From NCBI GenBank assembly GCA_001799285.1, contig MGTD01000019.1, positions 1 to 42,722 of the forward strand: a stretch of DNA of 42,722 bases, in the 5' to 3' direction. The translations under genes and the position numbers were made by a program. The notes beneath the pieces are model-generated. The model did not search any database, was not told the DNA's origin, and saw only the letters and a list, made by a program, of their open reading frames with translations. Source of the DNA: Deltaproteobacteria bacterium RIFOXYD12_FULL_56_24 (lineage in GTDB: Bacteria; Desulfobacterota; Desulfobulbia; Desulfobulbales; Desulfurivibrionaceae). Of the stretch, positions 32,662-40,462 are shown in pieces. Numbering within the stretch: the stretch's first letter is position 1; each line of letters opens with the position of its first letter.

Positions 32662-33636
32662 TCAGCGGTTGTATTTTTCTTCGCAGGAGAGAACCAGTTC
32701 ATTTTTGGCCTCGGCCAGAATCTTCCTGGCCTCGGCCACATCCAGGGCAATCTGGCGGGCCAGCTCTTCAGGGCCGGAGAATTTCATCTCGCTGCGTAGA
32801 AAACGGAGCAGGTTGATCTTGATCTGCTTGCCGTAGATATCCTGATTGAAATCGAAGATATGGGTCTCGGCGGAAAGGTGGCTGCCGGCAAAGGTGGGGT
32901 TATAGCCGATGTTGAGCACCCCGCCGTAGCATTTGCCGTCGTAGATCACCTGGGTGACATATACGCCAAGGCGCGGACTGAGATCCTCTTCGGAGAGGGC
33001 TAGATTGGCGGTGGGAAAGCCCAGGAGCGGGCCGCCGCGCTGCTTGCCCATTCTGACCTCGCCCCGGATCTGGTAGTAGCGGCCCAGCAGTTTCCGGACA
33101 TACTTCATTTTGCCCAGCCCCACCAGCTCCCGGATTTTGGTGCTGCTGGCCAGCATGCCGTCCACATAATACGGCTCCACCACCGAGACAGTGAAGCCTT
33201 TGCCCTGGCCCTGCGCCTGGAGAAAAGGGATATCCCCCTGGCGGCCCTTGCCGAAGGCGTAGTCGTAGCCGACCACCAGATCCCGGACGCCGATGGCCTG
33301 GCGCAAGACCTGATCCACAAAGACTTCCGCCGGGGTGGCGGCGAACTCCCTGGTGAAGGGGATGATGACCAGTTTGTCGATGTTGGCCAGGGCGATGAGT
33401 TCTTTTTTTTGCTCCAGGGTGGAGATGAGTTTAAGGCCGATGTCGGGGCGGACCACCTTGAGCGGATGCGGCTCAAAGGTGACGGCCACGCTGGGGCCTT
33501 TGTTGCGGTAAGCCCGGCTGACCACTTCTGAGAAGAGAATCTGGTGGCCAAGATGGACGCCGTCAAAGTTGCCGATGGTGACTGCGGCCCTGGGAAAAGG
33601 CCCCGGTATGTCGTTGATGTTTGTATATATATCCAT
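32662..33636 (-). CDS. ribF: Bifunctional riboflavin kinase/FAD synthetase
   Basis: 324 aa. ATG 33636 (MDIYTNINDIPGPFP) is preferred to GTG 33666, since it gives the usual N-terminus. It makes FMN from riboflavin and then FAD. The adenylyltransferase domain has AVTIGNFDGVHLGHQ, and ASSTKIRELVGLG near its end; the kinase domain has RGGPLLGFPTANLAL, GVLNIGYNPTF and ETHIFDFNQDIYG. Normal length. Cytoplasmic. It is a single gene here, with 327 bp of upstream region holding the paired family D hairpins. FMN/FAD serve many enzymes, including the FAD protein at 5084. Confidence 0.96.
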   Translation of the reverse strand: MDIYTNINDIPGPFPRAAVTIGNFDGVHLGHQILFSEVVSRAYRNKGPSVAVTFEPHPLKVVRPDIGLKLISTLEQKKELIALANIDKLVIIPFTREFAATPAEVFVDQVLRQAIGVRDLVVGYDYAFGKGRQGDIPFLQAQGQGKGFTVSVVEPYYVDGMLASSTKIRELVGLGKMKYVRKLLGRYYQIRGEVRMGKQRGGPLLGFPTANLALSEEDLSPRLGVYVTQVIYDGKCYGGVLNIGYNPTFAGSHLSAETHIFDFNQDIYGKQIKINLLRFLRSEMKFSGPEELARQIALDVAEARKILAEAKNELVLSCEEKYNR

Positions 33637-33752
33637 GGTGTTGGCATCCTGATTTGGTGTGCCCACACAATAGGCGACAACCGGGAAAAGGTCAAGCCGG
33701 CGCCGGGCGTGATTTTTTATGGCGGATCAGGTAAAAAGACACGAACGGCATA

Positions 33753-33909
33753 AGGAGCCGTACCGGACTGATTGTGAAAATACATGTTATTTCTAAACGG
33801 CTCCTAAGCCGTCGATAAATGATAACTTGAATTGTTGTGATCCCGCGAACGGCATAAGGAGCCGTACCGGACTGATTGTGAAAATACATGTTATTTCTAA
33901 ACGGCTCCT
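33753..33909 (-). repeat. Family D paired hairpin repeats, 104-bp period
   Basis: Two identical 53-bp hairpins (33753-33805, 33857-33909), AGGAGCCGT... and ...AACGGCTCCT, each preceded by cgaacggcata. Starts are exactly 104 bp apart, the same period as at 16067-16224 but with inverted orientation and a different loop (accggactgattgtgaaaat). They lie between ribF and the tRNA-Leu promoter. Confidence 0.9.
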
Positions 33910-33917
33910 AAATTGTC

Positions 33918-33946
33918 TTGACAAACACCATCCGAAAAAATTATTA
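33918..33946 (+). promoter_or_regulatory. Promoter of tRNA-Leu
   Basis: TTGACA 33918-33923, a 17-bp spacer, TTATTA 33941-33946; the tRNA begins 18 bases later. It starts 9 bases after the family D pair. Confidence 0.7.
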
Positions 33947-33963
33947 TCGCTTCTCATTGATGT

Positions 33964-34050
33964 GCCGAAGTGGCGGAATTGGTAGACGCGCTAGGTTCAG
34001 GGCCTAGTGGGGGTTTCCTCGTGGAAGTTCGAGTCTTCTCTTCGGCACCA
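33964..34050 (+). tRNA. tRNA-Leu (anticodon CAG)
   Basis: 87 bases including an encoded CCA. Acceptor stem GCCGAAG with CTTCGGC and discriminator A. D-arm TGGCGGAATTGGTAGACGC, anticodon stem CTAGG-TTCAGGG-CCTAG giving CAG (reads CUG), a long variable arm (tgggggtttcctcgtgg), and T-arm GTTCGAGTC, as for type II tRNAs. A terminator follows within 11 bases. Confidence 0.97.
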
Positions 34051-34060
34051 GCGAAAGATC

Positions 34061-34096
34061 AAGGGCTTGGTCAGATTGACCAGGCCCTTTTTTTAT
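34061..34096 (+). terminator. Rho-independent terminator of tRNA-Leu
   Basis: AAGGGCTTGGTCA and TGACCAGGCCCTT form a 13-bp stem (one G-T) with a 4-base loop, followed by seven T. Confidence 0.93.
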
Positions 34097-34326
34097 CCCT
34101 GCTCGCCATTTGCTAAACACTTTGCTGCCATGATTACCTTCTCGGGCCAGCCGTACTTCCTCATAAATGTGAGGTTAAGTTGTGCCGTGGCTTAGGGAAG
34201 GTGAGGCCATTGCGTTGCGTTTTCCGGTCATATGCGTGCCTGCCTGAATTAAAATACTATGGCAGAAGTTGGTGATATGCTATAGTCAAATATCGGATTT
34301 ATCTCCGTTTTATATGGTGATTATGG

Positions 34327-35139
34327 ATGCGCTGGTGTTGTAAGCCCATAGCAGCTCTAATAGTGACGATGTTGTTGTTTTGCGTGCCGCTCAGATCGGG
34401 CAGCGCAATCCCTCCTTCTAATTTCCTTTATTTCAATCCTGATTCCATTCACAACAACCTGTCCGGCCTTAAGGAAGCCATGGATGCATTTTTATCCGCA
34501 TCAGGCTTTTCTTTCTCCTTTCAGCCGTTTGCCAGGTTTCACGATTTTGATCGTGAGGTGCGCAACAATGCGTCAGCATTTATCTTTCTGCCGGAATGGT
34601 ATCTCCATCAAGATGGCAACGATAAACGATTCAAGCCGTTTCTGCTTCCGGTCCGTCGTGGGGGCACCACCTATCGCAAGGTATTGCTCGTCGCCGCTGA
34701 TTCGCTTTTGACGGCGGAAAAGCTGGCCGACACTACCATTGCCATGACGCCGGTGGGGCAGGCCGGGCTTGCCGTATTGGATGAGGCTATTTTCAAGCGG
34801 ATCGGCCTCCGCGGCAAAGAGCTTAATTTTATTACCACGGCCAAGGATTCAGATGCCATTTTTGCCCTGGCTTTGCGGCAGGTGAATGCCGCCCTTGTTT
34901 CCCAGGATAATCTTGAGCATGTCGGCAGCATTAACCCGCGTCTTTTTAAAATGGTCAAGGTCCTTGCCGTTTCGAATCCTGTTCCTTTGCCGGTGCTTTG
35001 TTATGTTAATGGCGCGGTTTCGGCCCGCGAAGTCGACAGGATGCGCAAGGTTCTCCTCGCCGGCAAGGACGGTGGCCCGGCAGCACATATTATGGATATG
35101 CTCAAAATTGATACGTGGCGGATTCCCAATGCTGAGTAA
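34327..35139 (+). CDS. PhnD/SsuA-type periplasmic substrate-binding protein
   Basis: 270 aa from ATG 34327. Signal peptide (KPIAALIVTMLLFCVPLRSG). The mature protein has the type 2 periplasmic binding layout of PhnD-like proteins: an early block on GLKEAMDAFLSASGFSFSF, FIFLPEWYLH, TYRKVLLVAADSLLTAEKLA, the hinge TTIAMTPVGQAGLAVL, and DAIFALALRQVNAALVSQDN. Ligand unknown: the family covers phosphonates, thiamine and others, and many members act as sensors for neighbouring kinases. It overlaps the next binding-protein gene by 11 bp. No ABC permease or ATPase is nearby. Confidence 0.8.
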   Translation: MRWCCKPIAALIVTMLLFCVPLRSGSAIPPSNFLYFNPDSIHNNLSGLKEAMDAFLSASGFSFSFQPFARFHDFDREVRNNASAFIFLPEWYLHQDGNDKRFKPFLLPVRRGGTTYRKVLLVAADSLLTAEKLADTTIAMTPVGQAGLAVLDEAIFKRIGLRGKELNFITTAKDSDAIFALALRQVNAALVSQDNLEHVGSINPRLFKMVKVLAVSNPVPLPVLCYVNGAVSAREVDRMRKVLLAGKDGGPAAHIMDMLKIDTWRIPNAE

Positions 35140-36205
35140 ATTGATGAACCAGAGATTGTTTTTTACACCCAGAGGGCATAAGTTTCGTTTGCACCCTAAA
35201 GGGCATAAAATCCGACAAGCTGCTCTCCTCAGCTTTTCACCCAGAGGGTATAAGTTTCGTTTGAGCAGACAAGCTGCTCTACTCAGCTTTATCCTTATGA
35301 TGCTTGGCATTTTGCTTGCCACTCCTGCGCAGGCTGCCGAGCCCAGCGGACCGGTTGCCATTTTGCTTTCAGACAGTGAAAAGGCCTATGAGCAGCAGGT
35401 TGTTATCTTCAGCGAAGAAATTGGCCTGCCGGTGCAGGTTTTCAATCTGCATGGCAGCCTTACCCATGATCCGCTGTTGAAGAAAAAACTTTTTGCGGTA
35501 AAGCCTTCCCTGATTTTTGCCCTGGGCGCCAAAGCCGCTTATGCGGCAAAGCTCTGGACTAAAGATCGTCAGGACATTCCGGTTCTTTTCGCCATGGTGT
35601 TGAACTGGAAGCGTTATAAGCTGCTGCACGACAGCAGCAATATTGCCGGGATTGCCGCTGAAATTTCGCCCGGCGCCCAGTTTATCAATATGACCTTGTT
35701 TTCCCCGGCTATCCGGCGGATTGGCATTATTTACAGCCCTCGTTCTGCAGCAATTCTCACCCAGGCCAAGGAAGCTGCTGCGTTGCTCGGCCTGGAACTG
35801 GTCGCCGAGCCCATCGAACGTTCGGGGGATTTCCAGCGCGTTTTCAAGCGGCTCTCAAGCCAGGTTGATGCCTTTTGGGTGCTGAACGATCCTGTGGTCT
35901 ATACCCTGGAAAATCTGGACTGGCTTGAGAACCGCTGCCTTAAGGATAAGCTTCTCTGTGTCGGCCAGAGCCAGAATCTGGCCAAAATGGGCCTGGCGCT
36001 TACCATCAATCCGGATGTTCTGCAGATTGGCGCCCAGGCTGCGGCCATGGCCCGCAACATCCTGTTGCATGGGCAGAAGCCCGTGGTAATCGGGGCGATG
36101 GAACCCATCGGCACCCAGCTTTTCGTCAATATTAAGACCGCGGAACGCATAGATCTGTCTATCACCCCCGAGGCCCTGAATATAGCTACTTCCATTATTC
36201 GGTGA
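35129..36205 (+). CDS. ABC_sub_bind-type substrate-binding protein with repeat-invaded signal peptide
   Basis: 358 aa from ATG 35129; ATG 35144 (MNQRLFF) is an alternative. The mature part (AAEPSGPVAILLSDSEKAYE onward) is a type 1 binding fold of the PF04392 kind: PSLIFALGAKAAYAAK, IPVLFAMVLNWKRYKL, AEISPGAQFINMTLF, IRRIGIIYSPRSAA, VDAFWVLNDPVVYTLE and QIGAQAAAMARNIL. The N-terminus is odd. MNQRLFF and ILMMLGILLATPAQA, together a normal signal peptide, are split by 42 residues coded by three partial family A elements (126 bp, in frame), giving a strongly basic region with two RQAALLSF copies. Export may be altered. Coupled to the PhnD-like gene upstream and the TonB receptor 50 bp downstream. 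Confidence 0.85.
   Translation: MLSKLMNQRLFFTPRGHKFRLHPKGHKIRQAALLSFSPRGYKFRLSRQAALLSFILMMLGILLATPAQAAEPSGPVAILLSDSEKAYEQQVVIFSEEIGLPVQVFNLHGSLTHDPLLKKKLFAVKPSLIFALGAKAAYAAKLWTKDRQDIPVLFAMVLNWKRYKLLHDSSNIAGIAAEISPGAQFINMTLFSPAIRRIGIIYSPRSAAILTQAKEAAALLGLELVAEPIERSGDFQRVFKRLSSQVDAFWVLNDPVVYTLENLDWLENRCLKDKLLCVGQSQNLAKMGLALTINPDVLQIGAQAAAMARNILLHGQKPVVIGAMEPIGTQLFVNIKTAERIDLSITPEALNIATSIIR
35165..35291 (-). repeat. Family A elements inserted in frame in a signal peptide, copies 6-8
   Basis: cacccagagggcataagttt then cgttt (partial), a diverged copy gcaccctaaagggcataaaa to agctttt, and a full copy cacccagagggtataagttt, cgttt, GAGCAGacaagCTGCTC, tactcagcttta (35238-35291). Total insert is 126 bp, a multiple of three, with no stop in the reading frame of the host gene. 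Confidence 0.85.
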
Positions 36206-36254
36206 GATGATCAGGCTTTTTCATCTTTTTCAATGGCGGTATGGAGGAAATGGG

Positions 36255-38372
36255 ATGCGTACAAAACGAGCTCTTGTAGCAGCGCTTTTGTCTTGTTTGT
36301 CCTGCTTTACCGTGGCCAGGGCTGCGGAGCCCCTCCCTGCGAGTGCCGACCCGGACGAGGCTACCTTTGCCGAGATGTTCGGCCGGGGGCCGCAGGAGGA
36401 GGATGTCTACCGCACCGACCGGCTGCTGCTCACCGCCACCGGCTCGCTTAAGCCGGTCCATCTGGCTCCCTCGGTGGCCTCGGTCATCACCGCCGAGGAT
36501 ATCAAAGGGTTGGGGGCCACTACTCTGGACGAGGTGCTGGAGTCGGTGCCGGGGTTGCATGTGGAGCCGTCCGGCATTGCTTATTTCTCCTCAATCTGGT
36601 CGATTCGCGGGGTACATACCAGCACCAATCCCCAGACCCTGCTGTTGATCAACGGGGTGCCTTTTATTTCCAATTATCAGGGCAGCCGTTATGTCGGTTA
36701 TCAGATGCCGGTGGCGATGATCTCGCGGGTTGAGGTGGTGCGGGGTCCTGGTTCGGCCCTCCATGGCGCCGATGCCTTTGCCGGGACGGTCAACGTCATC
36801 ACCAAGGACAACTTCGAGATCGACGGTACCCAGGCCGGGGCGCGCTACGGCTCTTTTGACAGCTCCGACCTCTGGGCCCAGCATGGCGGGCAGTACAATG
36901 GCTGGGATGTGGCCTTCGGGGTGGAGCACCGCAAGACCAGTGGCGACAAAGGCAGGATCATCGAGCGGGATTATCTCCACGCCTTCGGGGCGGGAGCACT
37001 CTCCAATGCTCCCGGCTATATCGATACCTGGAACGAACAGCTCGATACCCACCTCAACCTGCGTAAAGACAACTGGACCCTGCATCTCTATGGCACCCTG
37101 CAGGACTCCAGTCTGGGAGCCGGGATATCCCAGGCCATCACCTATGGCAACGATATCGACACTAAATCCCTGCTTGCTGATCTGACCTGGCACAACGACA
37201 AGCTGGTGGAAAACTGGGAGCTGGAGAGCCGGATCTACTACTCCTATATTAATGCGGATTCCTTTTTGCAATTCTATCCGCAAGGCGTTCCCAATTTTTT
37301 ACTTGGTAATCCAATCTATACCGCTCAGGACGGTGGCATCGAGGCCGGCGGATTGTACAAGGGCTTTCGTGATCACCGGCTCCGCATCGGCGTCGGCGCG
37401 AAATCCTACGATCTTGGCCGGGACCAGTACAAGAATTTCGCGGCGCCTGGCGCCACCAGCCCTCCCGGACCCATGGTGCATGTGACCGATCCGGCCTATA
37501 TCTACATCGACGAGGCGAGCCGGACCCTGTGGTACGGCCTGGTTCAGGATGAGTGGCAACTGGCCCCTACCTGGACCCTCACCGTTGGGGTGCGTTATGA
37601 CGAATACTCCGACTTCGGCTCCACCGTCAACCCCAGGGCGGCCCTGGTCTGGGAGACCCGCTATGACCTGACCACCAAGCTGATGTATGGCCAGGCCTTC
37701 CGCGCGCCCTCCTTCGGCGAACAGTACGTCAAGAACAACCTGCAAGTTGAGGGAAACCCACGCCTTACCCCGGAGGAGATCGAAACCATCGAACTGGCCT
37801 TCGACTATCAGCCGACCAAGAACCTGCGTCTGATTCTCAGCCTGTTCAACTACGAGGCCACAGACCTTGTTGAAATTATCGGAGCATCGTTTCCTCAGGC
37901 ATATACCAACTACGGCGAACAGGAGGGGAGGGGTTTCGAGGTAGAGATGGACTGGCGGCTGCACCAGGATTTTAGACTTCGCTCCAACTTGGCCTATCAA
38001 CGCTCGATCAACAAGAAACTGGATGACGCAGTGGTGCCGGACGCCCCGGAGATGCAGTTTTACCTGAACCCCAGTTGGACCTTCCTGCCGGATTGGACCT
38101 TCGATGGCCAGTTCTACTGGATCGGCGATCGCCACAGGGCCAAGGGCGACCCCCGGGGAGACATTGGCGACTATGAGGTAGTCAACCTGCTGGTCCGGCG
38201 CAAAAATATCATCAACCACTTGGAGGCGGCAGTGGGAATTCGCAATCTTTTCGACGAAGTCGGCCGCATCCCCAGCCCCTTTGCGGCCGCAGCCCCTGAG
38301 GGTGCCTTTATCCCCAACGACTATCCTCTCGAAGGACGTTCAATCTTTGCCCAGATAAGCGGCCATTTTTGA
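36255..38372 (+). CDS. TonB-dependent outer-membrane receptor
   Basis: 705 aa. ATG 36255 has GGAGGAAA 6 bases before; an ATG at 36207 would spoil the signal peptide (MRTKRALVAALLSCLSCFTV ending ARA). The plug domain spans about 55-170: LAPSVASVITAEDIKGLGAT, LDEVLESVPGLHVEP, WSIRGVHTSTNPQTLLLING, ISRVEVVRGPGSALHGADAF and AGTVNVITK. The barrel follows and ends in IFAQISGHF with C-terminal Phe, as outer-membrane barrels do. TATEDYLE-like Ton box not clear. Substrate unknown: siderophore, cobalamin or another scarce compound. It sits after two binding proteins and before two histidine kinases, all on the same strand. Confidence 0.94.
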   Translation: MRTKRALVAALLSCLSCFTVARAAEPLPASADPDEATFAEMFGRGPQEEDVYRTDRLLLTATGSLKPVHLAPSVASVITAEDIKGLGATTLDEVLESVPGLHVEPSGIAYFSSIWSIRGVHTSTNPQTLLLINGVPFISNYQGSRYVGYQMPVAMISRVEVVRGPGSALHGADAFAGTVNVITKDNFEIDGTQAGARYGSFDSSDLWAQHGGQYNGWDVAFGVEHRKTSGDKGRIIERDYLHAFGAGALSNAPGYIDTWNEQLDTHLNLRKDNWTLHLYGTLQDSSLGAGISQAITYGNDIDTKSLLADLTWHNDKLVENWELESRIYYSYINADSFLQFYPQGVPNFLLGNPIYTAQDGGIEAGGLYKGFRDHRLRIGVGAKSYDLGRDQYKNFAAPGATSPPGPMVHVTDPAYIYIDEASRTLWYGLVQDEWQLAPTWTLTVGVRYDEYSDFGSTVNPRAALVWETRYDLTTKLMYGQAFRAPSFGEQYVKNNLQVEGNPRLTPEEIETIELAFDYQPTKNLRLILSLFNYEATDLVEIIGASFPQAYTNYGEQEGRGFEVEMDWRLHQDFRLRSNLAYQRSINKKLDDAVVPDAPEMQFYLNPSWTFLPDWTFDGQFYWIGDRHRAKGDPRGDIGDYEVVNLLVRRKNIINHLEAAVGIRNLFDEVGRIPSPFAAAAPEGAFIPNDYPLEGRSIFAQISGHF

Positions 38373-38505
38373 TTTTTCTGAGCGTGGCAGGTAAAGAAGG
38401 CTCCGATCTTGCGGCGTCCCCCTTCAATCTTCAGGAAATTAGTAACCGATCACAAGGGAGTACCCCGGAAGTCAAATAACCATGGAATCACCCTTCGGGT
38501 ATAAG

Positions 38506-38600
38506 TTTGTTGAAATCGTAAAAAGCCACGATTACAACGGGTATTAATGTAACTGCTTGATTTAGCGTGGTGGGCCTGTGAGCTTTTCAGACTGTTACGA
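38506..38600 (+). repeat. Family B intergenic repeat, copy 3
   Basis: tttgttgaaatcgtaaaaag, ccacgattacaacggg, ttgattt, gggcctgtgagc and gttacgag: same order and spacing as copies 1 and 2. Nested in C9. Confidence 0.7.
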
Positions 38601-38605
38601 GTTCA

Positions 38606-38646
38606 TTGAGTTTCGTTTGAGCAGACAAGCTGCTCAACTCAGCTAA
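38606..38646 (-). repeat. Family A palindromic element, copy 9 (partial)
   Basis: ttgagtttcgttt, GAGCAGacaagCTGCTC, aactcagcta. Lacks the cacccagagggtata part, but a separated fragment of that part (cacccttcgggtataagttt) occurs on the other side of family B copy 3, as if B had inserted into A. Confidence 0.75.
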
Positions 38647-38680
38647 AAGCGGCCACAGGGCACCACATCTCACGGAAATT

Positions 38681-40438
38681 ATGCGGAAACAGCCGACAAT
38701 CAGCGTATATCTGCTGGGGATGAACCTGCTTCTGCTTTGCGGGCTCTTTCCTCTCTTCAGTTATTTTATCCTCCGTGAAACCGCTCAGCTTCGTGACGTC
38801 CAGCTTGAGCGCAACGTCAATATGATCCGCCAGAGCCTGGTCATCAGGAGCGCCTCCCTGACCCGAAGTACGGCCATGAGCGTCAGGGAGGCCGTGGCCG
38901 GTTATGACTTTACATTTTTACAGAATCTGGTTGTCGAGGTGGCCAGGGACGATCCGGAAATTCTTTACTGCATGATCATGGACCTCTCCCAGAATGTTGT
39001 CGCGCATAGTGATATCAATCTGGTCGGTATTCGTTTAACAGGGGAGCTTGATAATAAGGCCGCTTCGTTGATGAAGATGAAGTTTCCTGCGCAAAGGCCG
39101 AGCGGGATAATCCCGGTTGAAAATTTTGGGCCGCCGAAAGAAAATGCCAATGGCAAAGGCGTGTTGGAAACGGTTTTCCCCGTTTATAGCGGGGACGAGC
39201 TTTGGGGGATAATCCGTTGCGGCTATTCGTTGGCGCCCTTGGAAGACGAAATAGCCAGAACGAAGACGGAGTGGCTCGAGCAGATGAGCCATGTCACTAT
39301 CTACATTGTTTCAGTCCTGGCTGTTTTTTTTCTTGCGGGACTGACGATGGTTCTTGCCACGACCCGTTACTTTGTCCGGGCGACCAGGGCGCTGCATACC
39401 GGGGTGCAGCAGGTAGCGGCAGGGGATCTTTACCGGGAAATAGCCCCGCAGGACATGGTTTGCCGGGAATTTGCCGATCTGGCGGGCTCGTTTAACCGGA
39501 TGACCCAAAAACTGCGCCTGATGCGGCAACAGCTTGATGAGTATACCTACTCTCTTGAAAAGAAGGTCCTGGAACGGACGCAGGAACTTCAGATGGCGCA
39601 GGACATTATGGTTCGGCAAGCCCACGAAGCAGGCATGGCCGAGATTGCGATAGGCGTATTGCATAATATCGGCAACGCCATTACTCCCGCGCAGGTGGGG
39701 ACCACGGTGTTGTGTAACCATCTGGCCGACAGCCCTCTTCGCCACAGACTGGCGGAATCCCTTGCCCCGCTCCTCGATTTTCTTGCGGGAAAGAGGGCGC
39801 TCAGCCCGGCAGAAAAAGAGCGCTGCTTTAATATCATCCGTTATCTGCCCGACGGGATTACCGAGGAGTTGGACAATGCCGTCAGCGAGCTTCGGGCGAT
39901 TATCGACAAACATCGGCACATAGAAAGCATTATCCGCTTGCAGATGCGCTATGCGCGGATTATGGATTTTTGTGAGTTGCTCGACATCAACAATCTCGTG
40001 AAGGATGCGCTGAAAATTCTGGGGGACGATATTGCCAAGCGTAAGATTACGGTGGTAATGCATCTGGAAGAGGTGCCTCCGGTTAAGGTGGAGGAGACCA
40101 AGCTGCTTCAGGTTCTGGTAAATCTGCTCAAGAACGCTTATGAGGCCATGGATGGCTCCGAAGGGGAAGAGCGGGAGTTGGTCATTACCACCAAGACCCG
40201 TCAGTATAAAGAGCAACTAATGGTCCTCTTTTCCGTTGCTGATAGTGGCTGCGGATTTACAGAAGAAGAAAAGAAAAGTTTTTTCAAGTTTGGCTATTCC
40301 ACCAAGGAACGGGGCAGCGGCTTCGGTTTGCATGCCTGCGCCAACTACGTGATTGCCAATAACGGAGTTATTGAGGCTGCAAGTGACGGGCCGGGGAAAG
40401 GGGCGCGGTTTAGTGTGCTTTTCCCTGCTGCCGGGTAG
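38681..40438 (+). CDS. Membrane histidine kinase with periplasmic sensor, HAMP and HNIGN H-box
   Basis: 585 aa, ATG 38681; no strong ribosome site (only CACGGAAA), because element C9 lies directly upstream. TM1 about 12-30 (LLGMNLLLLCGLFPLFSYFI), a periplasmic sensor domain 31-205 (PAS-like/dCACHE-like, with IVAHSDINLVG type block), TM2 about 208-232 (VTIYIVSVLAVFFLAGLTMV), HAMP, a coiled coil, then an H-box of the unusual kind IAIGVLHNIGNAITPAQ with H328. The ATPase domain has NLLKNAYEAMDG, ADSGCGFTEEE, FFKFGYSTKERGSGFGLHAC. It precedes the hybrid kinase by 24 bp. It may read the signal bound by the two periplasmic binding proteins upstream; this is inference from position. Confidence 0.9.
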   Translation: MRKQPTISVYLLGMNLLLLCGLFPLFSYFILRETAQLRDVQLERNVNMIRQSLVIRSASLTRSTAMSVREAVAGYDFTFLQNLVVEVARDDPEILYCMIMDLSQNVVAHSDINLVGIRLTGELDNKAASLMKMKFPAQRPSGIIPVENFGPPKENANGKGVLETVFPVYSGDELWGIIRCGYSLAPLEDEIARTKTEWLEQMSHVTIYIVSVLAVFFLAGLTMVLATTRYFVRATRALHTGVQQVAAGDLYREIAPQDMVCREFADLAGSFNRMTQKLRLMRQQLDEYTYSLEKKVLERTQELQMAQDIMVRQAHEAGMAEIAIGVLHNIGNAITPAQVGTTVLCNHLADSPLRHRLAESLAPLLDFLAGKRALSPAEKERCFNIIRYLPDGITEELDNAVSELRAIIDKHRHIESIIRLQMRYARIMDFCELLDINNLVKDALKILGDDIAKRKITVVMHLEEVPPVKVEETKLLQVLVNLLKNAYEAMDGSEGEERELVITTKTRQYKEQLMVLFSVADSGCGFTEEEKKSFFKFGYSTKERGSGFGLHACANYVIANNGVIEAASDGPGKGARFSVLFPAAG

Positions 40439-40462
40439 CCTCAGAAGGAGCGAAGCAAGATA

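Larger units (their letters stand above)
38442..38673 (-). mobile_element. Family C element C9, broken by nested family A and B repeats
   Basis: Starts GTAACCGATCACAAGGG...CCCCGGAAGTCAAATAACC, the reverse complement of the right part of C4. After ggaat it is interrupted by a family A fragment (about 38488-38505), family B copy 3 and family A copy 9, then resumes AAGCGGCCACAGGGCACCAC. The whole is bounded by GGAAATTA at 38434-38441 and 38674-38681 (8 of 9 positions match if the base before is counted). The right copy includes the A of the next gene's ATG. This fills the 308-bp gap after the TonB receptor; the first 60 bp hold nothing clear apart from a short core-like gatcttgcggcg. Confidence 0.75.
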
